A stretch of 64,000 bases of DNA from Tanypteryx hageni (Eukaryota; Arthropoda; Insecta; Odonata; Petaluridae): assembly GCA_028673005.1 (NCBI GenBank), contig CM054117.1, positions 51,953,870 to 52,017,869 on the forward strand, written 5' to 3'. Shown piece after piece: positions 57,191 through 64,000 of the stretch (its first letter is position 1; each line of letters opens with the position of its first letter). Made by a program: the position numbers and the translations under genes. A model generated the notes under the pieces. The model saw only the letters and a program-made list of their open reading frames with translations. It was not told the origin of the DNA and did no database searches.

Positions 57191-57640
57191 TCACGTGTGT
57201 TCGCTCCTCGTTTCTTTACATAGGATTTTTAAAATGAGTGCATTTAAAGGGCGGCCTTTGATAAAATTTACAATTTTTACTGCCTCATCTAGAACCGTTT
57301 TAAGGACGACTGACATATTCTTCACAGTAAGTTGTTCACGATAAATGCTGCAGTGCGTTTCCGCTGCCAATGGTGCAACTGTATTGGCACGTGCAGATAA
57401 GCCCTTCCTTCTACCAGTCATTGCCGAAGCGCCATCAGTACAAATACTGACACATCGTGTCCAATCCACTTTATTATATTCAATAAAATCGTTCACTAAT
57501 TTGAAAATGGCTTCTGTTGTCTTGGTAGGCAGGGATCGGCAGAACAAACATTCCTCATGTACTTTTCCTGAATATTCATACCTGATATGTTTTAACAAAT
57601 AAATCTTCATCAATATTTCTTTGCGACGCAGCATTTATAT
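57191..57640 (-). pseudogene. hAT transposase (ZBED5/SCAND3 type), middle part
   Basis: 147 codons: IRYEYSGKVHEECLFCRSLP, KTTEAIFKLVNDFIEYNKVD, WTRCVSICTDGASAMTGRRK (catalytic TDGA region), GLSARANTVAPLAAETHCSI and DEAVKIVNFIKGRPLNALIL, ending SEHT. The next family residues are found at 52270 on the same strand, so the coding is split by inserted DNA. The N-terminal BED part is not seen upstream of 57640. Confidence 0.8.
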
Positions 57641-58321
57641 GCCCGAAACTATTTTTACTTTCTGGCATTCAGTTATGGGAATTTTCTATTTATTGTTTGG
57701 TTATTATTGAATATAAAAGTTATCATTAATTTTTTATTTAAATTTTATTTTAACGTAGTACTTAATTCACGCATACCCGTCATCCTTGACGGTCAGTTAC
57801 ACAAGTATATTTTATATTTTTATTAGAGCAATGGATAACAGCAGGAAAGAGTAATGATAATTACTAGTATGGTTTATTGAAAATGGTCAAACATGATGTA
57901 GTGCAAGTTTTTTTAAATGGAGAAACGCCGCTATGTTAAGTTTGGAAATCTCTGGCATAAACGGATATCAGTTTGAAAATAGCCGCCTTAAACGAATAAG
58001 TGCGATGCAATGACTAGGTAGCCAAAATAAGGGACGGTTAAGTTATAAAATTCCATTGTCTCAATTTTGGCAACTTTCTTGAATGATACAGCCTAATTTC
58101 ATTTTACACCGGCAGCCGCATTCCTGGAGCCAGCCGTGATTAATGTTAAACACAACTTTCACAGTTTTGATTATTCGCAAGGTTTCTATGGACACAGGTT
58201 TAACAGACTTGATTATTGGCAGATTTAACCCGCGGCCTTATGCGTAAGTTGTTGCTATCAATACCTCAGCAGTGGAGTTTTAACATTCGCGGTGTTATTC
58301 GAGAAATTAATGCTGCAAATG

Positions 58322-58470
58322 AGGTGAAGAGTTCCCGGGTTTCCAGCCAGGTGAATATGTTGTCTACCGACGTTTCGGCACCTTCCTCAAGTGCCATCTT
58401 CAGGGGTCTCCTGAGTGCCGTACCATTCTTTCGTCCATATATATATACTACTCCTGTATTGGAGGCTCGT
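58322..58470 (-). repeat. PLE terminus, minus-strand copy
   Basis: Reverse complement of the repeat at 58650-58770. Contains TTTCCAGCCAGGTGAATATG, CCGACGTTTCGGCACC and CCATCTTCAG. It follows the PLE coding tail at 58475-58660 in the same orientation, the position of a 3' terminal repeat. Confidence 0.75.
58369..58403 (-). ncRNA. Candidate hammerhead ribozyme (PLE-type), minus strand
   Basis: CUGAAGA box, stem II GGCAC/GUGCC with a UUGAGGAAG loop, then GAAACGUC. It differs from the 42.6-kb copies in stem II and its loop while keeping pairing, which is evidence for RNA structure. Short CC/GG stem I. Confidence 0.55.
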
Positions 58471-58474
58471 TCCC

Positions 58475-58660
58475 CATTGGCTGTTGGGTCAGCCTATGGC
58501 GTTCCGTGATTTTGGGGAGTATGGGATTCCACACCTTGCTGAGTGGGAATCCCGTGTCCCTGTTAATGTTATTTTTCTCAATTCTTATTTCAATGGCTTC
58601 TTTCACTAGCCTATCCCAAAAACCGTTGGCCTTGGCAATACCGGAGTAGTATATATACAT
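58475..58660 (-). pseudogene. Penelope-like element protein, C-terminal fragment
   Basis: The minus-strand frame reads ANGFWDRLVKEAIEIRIEKN, NINRDTGFPLSKVWNPILPK. The EAIEI, N-x-NRD-x-G, LSK-x-W-x-P order is the tail that follows the GIY-YIG endonuclease in Penelope-like proteins, from recall. The reverse transcriptase and most of the endonuclease are absent. It lies between two inverted hammerhead-bearing termini. Confidence 0.7.
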
Positions 58661-58815
58661 GGACGAAAGAATGGTACGGCACTCAGGAGACCTCTGAAGA
58701 TGGCACTTGAGGAAGGTGCCGAAACGTCGGTAGACAACATATTCACCTGGCTGGAAACCCGGGAACTCTTCACCTCATCGATTCGCCAGGAAAGCATCAG
58801 ATCTTTCAATGCCGC
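58642..58815 (+). repeat. PLE terminus, plus-strand copy
   Basis: Inverted partner of 58322-58470: GGACGAAAGAATGGTACGGC, ACTCAGGAGACC, GAAACGTCGGTAGACAAC, CTGGCTGGAAACCCGGGAAC. It continues with TTCACCTCATCGATTCGCCA as at 42690-42710. The inverted pair around a coding tail is the kind of rearranged terminus known for Penelope-like elements. Confidence 0.75.
58694..58728 (+). ncRNA. Candidate hammerhead ribozyme (PLE-type), plus strand
   Basis: Same motif as 58369-58403 in the opposite orientation: CUGAAGA, stem II GGCAC/GUGCC, GAAACGUC. The base before the box is U instead of C, weakening stem I. Confidence 0.5.
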
Positions 58816-58829
58816 AAATGTTGAGACTA

Positions 58830-60790
58830 CCCTAATTCAACATCGTAGATTTCAAACAATAAACAAATATCAACGCTTGGTTAGTTGTCACTGAAAACGG
58901 CTGCTTTGTATTTGAAACACGCAGACGATGCACTCAGTTGCTTCGTAGCAATCTCGTATTTATCTTATGCAGACATTCTCACCTGTTTCGGTGAATTCAG
59001 CTATATGCGCCACCATCCTCTCAGACGCGACATCCACGCAAGACATCCTGAGATGTTTGTTATATTAAATTCGGGTGGCACACGAAATTGCAAAGAACTT
59101 ATCCCGGAATGTATTGGGGTGAAAATCGGCACGTCCGACTCTTGGCAAGCGATTTTCCGATCCAACCTTCCCTCCTTTCGCGTAAACGGACAAGGCACGT
59201 ATGCGTCATCAGGAGAGAAGACTGCTTAGGCAGTTAGCAGTTATTGGAACTAACCGGTTCATGTGGCTATCCGCGAATGGACCCAGACTGATATTGCAGC
59301 CCGAGATAATGAAATTGATTGCCTACCGATCTCTGATATGACACCTTTCGACGCCTCGCAACCGGGAGTATGCACGGACGTCATTGCGATATAATGTCAA
59401 GATATTTTGTTGATTTACAAAATTATAATTTTAGATTTACTTAATAGTTTTGCCTTAATCTTAAATAGGTACGTTAGAAACACATTATAGAATACTGAGT
59501 AACCCTTATAACTATTGTGGCGAGTAATGACCAACCAAATTAATAAAACTAAACTTTCCATCGCTCAACCTTTTTTCATCAAAGAACAGATCCGTAGACG
59601 TCGACAGGAAAATACGAAAAAGACGGCATTAAGTATTGCAAAAAAAGCTCCACAAATGCATGGTTTGGAATTTCCACGTCGTCGCGATCAAAAAGATGTC
59701 ATTTGTTCGTTGGTCGTGGTTACGTGTGTCATAGATGTCGTCGGATGTTCTGAGTAAAAAGTGCGGCCTTTCGCAATCCTCGAAACTCACTTACTTAGAT
59801 AAAAGAAATAGTTCAATTGAAGATAGTAATCTATCTAGAGCGATCAGATATGAAGCTATATATCTGTTACCTACCCGAAAAAGGAAAGTCGAAACAGACT
59901 CTACCGCAACATATACACACAGGGAGGACTTAGTAATCTTGTTTGGTGACTTATTTTGTTACTATAGAGCGGCGGTACTCAACACCTGTCGTGCGCCATT
60001 TTTCCTTTGGCGGAGTGTCGATGCGCGACTTAATTTTCGGCGTGCAATAATTGTATGTGTAATAATGATATATCCTGCATTGGACCCGCATACAAATTAA
60101 ATATATAAACCGCGATGAAACTTGATTATCGTCCTTTACAATTCCATATGTATTTTAATTATGGAAAAACGAAATGTTTATTTCAATTGTGCGAAGCTCA
60201 ATTCTCCACTTATGAGACACGGATGAGCCAGATGTGGCGCTTGCGTCATAGGAGGAACACCCGTACTATATAGCGCCTCACCATGTTAACGCTTAAGTTA
60301 TAATTCCCTCCTTATAACTATAATATAATTATACTTCTTTGCCTTAATAAAAACTTGTCCTTCGCTGAGTAATTTAAACACGCTGCTTAAAGGAGCCAGA
60401 GGGAAGGAGATTCATCAGCGTTTTCGAAGCATTGGTTTTTCTCTCAGTGCTGCCATTGGGCGTTTATAACTATGATAATAATAAAATAATCCACCATTAT
60501 TTAAGAGTATATTTTTTGTAGTTGTACATTTCTTCAATTATTTAATATCTAACAATTCCAGTTGGAATTCATTTCCCTATCGGAAAAATAAAATTTACGC
60601 TCGAATATGTCCTTCTTCTACATTATTTGTGTATTCTGTCACTTATGATAGGTTCAAGATCCAAGCTTGAAACGATTCCTCCAATTTTTAGCTAGCAGAA
60701 AAATACTCGTCGAAATAATAGCTTCAGAGGGGGAACGCGAGGGGTTATGGGGGTGAATCACAAATCAACATGAGAATTCTGATAAGGTAA
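58830..60790. other. CpG-retaining stretch, no recognisable gene
   Basis: Open frames at 58885-59229, 59515-59757 and 59735-60100 on the plus strand have no domain I know and no clear splice or start context. CpG is common compared with 1-57 kb. Could be unmethylated intergenic DNA or old repeats. Confidence 0.35.
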
Positions 60791-60799
60791 TTCTCTCAA

Positions 60800-61500
60800 T
60801 CGTTTTCTTTCCAGTTGGAATCGCGTCGTTTATAGACGTTCTTTACCAGCGAAGCAGTAGTAGTGCACCGCCTTATGAGCACGTCTCGTCCGTCCGTCCG
60901 CCTGTCGTGGCCTTCATTTCCTGAACCGTTGGACGGATTTAATTAAATTAAGTGCGAGTGATGATTATTAAAATTCATTGCCGAATTCCGATTTTGAACC
61001 GTATCCGTCAATTAGAACTTCCACTTAACATAAGCACTTAAATAAACATGTACTCGTATCTCGTTAAATGGCATCCGTAGAGTGACAATTAAATATCATG
61101 TTTTTCTCTTTCATGCCTATATGATCTGCGAGGTATAGATTAAATTTGTTTTCGGACAGAGGACTACATTTACTACAAAAAAGTCAGAGAGGCACATAAT
61201 TACGACACATAGTTTCGGGGATAAAAATACGAGAAAATACTAAGCATAACATCGCATATTTTATTTACATTGATCACTAAGACGATTCTTTTGGCGAACA
61301 GTTAAAAATCATCCACGCTTTTCTCTCTCATGTTCTTATATGATCTGTAAAGTATAGATTAAAAGTTACAGTAAAATTGAGGGCATGATTTGCCACAAGA
61401 AAGTCCACAAGACCATATAATTACGACTTACAGCGACGGAGATAAAAATTCAAGGACCGCCCAATCTTTTGATACCGTTTTATACACATTACATGTAAAA
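60800..61500 (+). repeat. Interspersed repeat, copy B (partner at 18090-19460)
   Basis: GACGTTCTTTACCAGCGAAG, GTCCGTCCGTCC, CCGTTGGACGGATTTAATTA, CGTTAAATGGCATCCGT match copy A inverted. The block TATATGATCTGCGAGGTATA (61120) recurs as TATATGATCTGTAAAGTATA (61330), so the repeat has internal units of about 200-240 bp. Confidence 0.65.
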
Positions 61501-61689
61501 ACGTCTAATAATATCTCTGTGTGTTCCATATATGGAGAATATTTCTCCTTCTTGTTACCTATATCGATTCGCCAGTGTTTTTTCTTCCAGTTGATAGCGC
61601 GTTAGCTTAATAGCGTCGCAACACCTTTTTATCTTATCTAATTTTTTCCCCGTTTTGTTTACGGTTTTAGTGAATGTAGCCAACCACGC

Positions 61690-61910
61690 AACAATTTATA
61701 GAGGATTTTGATCGCTCCGCTCGGCGGATAACGCCAGGGACGCGTAACTCGACTGGTGCTGCTTCCAGCGGAGGAGAGCATAAACTTCCGCTTCGTCTCC
61801 GTCGATAAAAGTACTGGCATGCTTTTCCCTGGCGAAAAAAATATCTTTGAAATCGACGCTCCTGAATGAAAATTCGCCTCGAAGTTATCAAAATGCAGAA
61901 TTGTATCGTG
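61690..61910 (-). promoter_or_regulatory. CpG- and GC-rich patch with minus-strand TATA-like site
   Basis: GC-rich relative to neighbours (CGCTCCGCTCGGCGGATAAC, TCCGCTTCGTCTCCGTCG). On the minus strand CTCTATAAATTG ends near 61695, about 25-30 bases before CATTCAC. A promoter for a minus-strand gene, such as the membrane-protein gene, is possible but unsupported by any exon. The minus-strand open frames here have no known domain. Confidence 0.2.
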
Positions 61911-62284
61911 GCCGTTGTGTTGAGGAAGATTATCTCCTCAGAGGTTATTGTTTAGCTCAGAAATAAAGAAAAATGTGTTCTTTCGGATTAGTGATCGACG
62001 CAATTGGGTTACTACTCGTGAATTTTACTTACCAATACGCCAGTCTTCTTACGTTCCGATTCTCTCGCTTCCAGAGCCTAATAAGGCGGTTGATGTAAAA
62101 AGTTTGTTCTGTAGTCTCTTTCAATAAGGGCGAGGTCGATTTCATCCGAGGTATAAACGAATTTAGAAAAAGTAATTTTTTTGAGCAGAAAACGTTGTGA
62201 TAGATAGGCTGGTGACTTTTTTTGAACGAATGTATATCCTTAATGTGGCGTTTGGTATTATTAGCGATTTAAAAAACCAATTAT

Positions 62285-62480
62285 GCGCACGGTTTGTCTG
62301 TATGTCTGTCTGTCTGTTGCGCCAACTCCTCCTGGACGAAAGCAGATAGACTTCGATTTTTCGCCAATTGATTTAGTACTCGGTCACTTTGCGTACGTTT
62401 TCTTGTGGAGGTCAGTCTGTCTGTCTGTCTGACGCGCCAACTCCTGAATGAAAGCAGCTAGAGAGTTCGATTTTTCGCTA
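62285..62480 (-). repeat. Two inverted units of the 115-bp tandem repeat
   Basis: Reverse complement gives CCTCCACAAGAAAACGTACG, AATCAATTGGCGAAAAATCG and GCTTTCGTCCAGGAGGAGTT, then a (CAGA)n run, as at 49120-50030. CpG is kept here and lost there. Confidence 0.8.
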
Positions 62481-63149
62481 ATCGATTCAGTATTCTATCT
62501 CGTTGAGCATCTCAATGTAAAATTTTTCAATGAAATATACAACGTGCGGATAACCTAATTTCTAGTTTCAATTCTATGTATATTTGTTCGGAAGATTTTC
62601 GTTTAAAATATAATGAGGTGAAATATTTTAACAATTTTATTCGGGCGTCTTTAGTTTTATGCCGTTTTAGTTTTCCATCAATTAATTCATATTAAGCAGC
62701 AGAGTTGTATAGCATAGAATTGTATGCCATACGACAACATTTGTTGTCAATAAGGGTTAAATTTACCCCTTGATGCCTGTAAGATGATACGATTCCTTTT
62801 TAGCACGTTTTCTTAAAGGAAAAAGACGTCCTTATGTGATCACTCTGTCTGTCTGTCCGAACAGTCAACGTTTTTGCTTTAAGAGATATTTAGAAAATTC
62901 TTTTTGAATTAAATAGCTCTTCTTGATATATGGATTTTTCCACCAATTGAATTTTCCAAGTAGTTCATAGATTTTCTGATAGGTGGCTTCACATTCGGAA
63001 ATTTAAAAAATTTAAAATCGTATTGTAGCCAAATTACTAAAAAAATGGAAATTTCTTTTTGAATTAGATAGCACTTATCGATCTGTGAATTTTCCAATGG
63101 TTGGATTTTCCTAGTAGTGCATCGTAAGCGCCTATTAGCTTCGTTCTGT

Positions 63150-63640
63150 CTGTCCATCCGTACTCACGTTCGTTCTCGGATTAAACGGATTTTCATGAAA
63201 TTTGGTATTTAGGGCTTATGGCTAAAAGCGATAAGAAATTGCCATAATCCAATTTGGGATGCCACTTGACTGGAAAGAAATAAAAAGTGCTTTAAATAAT
63301 ATTTGTAGGACTGGCTAAATAAATTATTTCTTGTCAAATATATTTTTATCGTAAGATTAGCCATTTTCATGAAAGTCGCATATGAACGTCGTAACTCGCT
63401 TGGAAGTTAGAAAAAATTCTTCCATGGATAGTACTTAATTGTAGTCAACGAAAACAATATTCGTTGTAATGGAAGTAAATAAAATCTGCTATAATTACGA
63501 AAATACGTTTAATATTATTACGTGTGCATGCAGCATTTTTTAAGCGAAAGGAAATGGATTATTTACGACGAAGAAAAGAACGTGAACGTAAATATTACAA
63601 CTACTTAACTCAAGTGAGGTATCTTTAAAATAGTTTTTGA
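63150..63640. repeat. Interspersed repeat, CpG-rich copy (partner at 34720-35330)
   Basis: Same order of blocks as the 34.7-kb copy: CTGTCCATCC, GATTTTCATGAAATTTGGTA, TTATTTCTTGTCAAATATAT, TCTGCTATAATTACG, TTAACTCAAGTGAGG. No coding. Confidence 0.65.
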
Positions 63641-63750
63641 TTGTATGATTGATTAAAACTGATTTAAAAAATAAATCAGTAAATAAAAATTTAATATTTC
63701 ACTGACTTTATTTCTGATATATCGTTTTGTAGCGCTTGTCATTAAAATTA

Positions 63751-63979
63751 CCGTATTTCTCGGCATATAAGACACTTTCTTCAGAAAAATGACCCACAAA
63801 ATCAGCCTGCGTCTTATACGCCAAAGGTAAGATTATTATTGTTCTCAATACTGACAATGAAGAGCACACTCACCTCCAAAATGGAATAATTGGCAGTCAT
63901 TCGTCGCAAAAACAATAAAATATACATTATTAATAATTAATAGTGAAAAATCTGTTAATGTATACAGTAATACCTTATA
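63751..63979 (+). mobile_element. pogo-like element, left end, cut by another insertion
   Basis: TA then CCGTATTTCTCGGCATATAA and the same sequence as the left part of 45515-46718 (AATCAGCCTGCGTCTTATAC, ACCTCCAAAATGGAATAATT). It breaks at 63980, where a CAGGG end begins. Confidence 0.8.
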
Positions 63980-64000
63980 CAGGGCCGTAGTGAGGGCGGG
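63980..64000. mobile_element. Possible hAT left end at the window edge
   Basis: CAGGGCCGTAGTGAGGG resembles the CAGGGCCGG ends at 31404 and 39326 and starts exactly where homology in the pogo-like copy stops. The rest lies outside the window. Confidence 0.45.

Noticed and set aside
58216..58894. Several overlapping open frames with SSRVSSQVNMLSTDV-type peptides
   Set aside because: They are translations of the inverted PLE termini; only the minus-strand EAIEI frame has protein-family support.
58885..60100. Plus-strand frames of 80-121 codons as host exons
   Set aside because: No domain, no convincing splice signals, and they overlap each other in different frames; kept only as an uncertain stretch.
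61110..61360. Possible CRISPR-like spacing of recurring words near 61.1-61.4 kb and 49.1-50.0 kb
   Set aside because: The units are long, diverged and eukaryotic in context; there are no short identical repeats with unique spacers and no cas genes.

Overview
Large-genome arthropod DNA, most likely a hemimetabolous insect. The sequence is AT-rich, introns reach 10 kb, splice sites are GT-AG, and decayed eukaryotic transposons are everywhere. There is no prokaryotic operon structure, and I saw no intact tRNA, rRNA or CRISPR array.

Two host genes can be read, both on the minus strand. (1) Positions 1290-28395 hold a complete nine-exon gene for the 26S proteasome ubiquitin receptor PSMD4/Rpn10. 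Its 462-residue product has a VWA domain and three ubiquitin-interacting motifs, the layout I recall from insect Rpn10. About 95% of the 27-kb gene is intron, filled with transposons. (2) Positions 44963-47140 hold the last two exons of a membrane protein I do not recognise, with two transmembrane segments and a C-terminal PPAY motif. Its 5' exons were not found. A broken MADF-domain exon lies upstream of PSMD4, near 29.1 kb, on the plus strand.

The rest is mobile DNA, and many insertions keep their target-site duplications (TSDs), so boundaries can be given to the base. 3064-5476 is a 2.4-kb element with terminal inverted repeats (TIRs) of over 300 bp, a perfect 8-bp TSD and a broken gene of an uncharacterised protein family. 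5.6-9.9 kb holds a hAT-type element with a nested MITE, a pogo/Tigger MITE, a 1-kb pogo-like element and a piggyBac relic. 14837-16930 is a pogo/Tigger element with part of its transposase gene; shorter relatives lie at 7371, 35368, 39040, 45515 and 63751. 30.5-41 kb holds LINE fragments, tRNA-derived SINEs and hAT elements. 47.7-50 kb holds two kinds of periodic repeat, each interrupted by a MITE. 50.5-57.6 kb holds a hAT transposase gene split by about 4.9 kb of nested mariner, hAT and LINE DNA. 42.5-42.7 and 58.3-58.8 kb hold Penelope-like element (PLE) termini, each in inverted pairs and each carrying a hammerhead-ribozyme-like motif; a PLE protein fragment lies between the second pair.

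CpG looks depleted through much of the two gene bodies and retained at 28.3-29.4 kb (the PSMD4 5' end) and from about 57.8 kb to the end. This is the pattern expected if transcribed regions are germline-methylated. This is a reading by eye, not a count.
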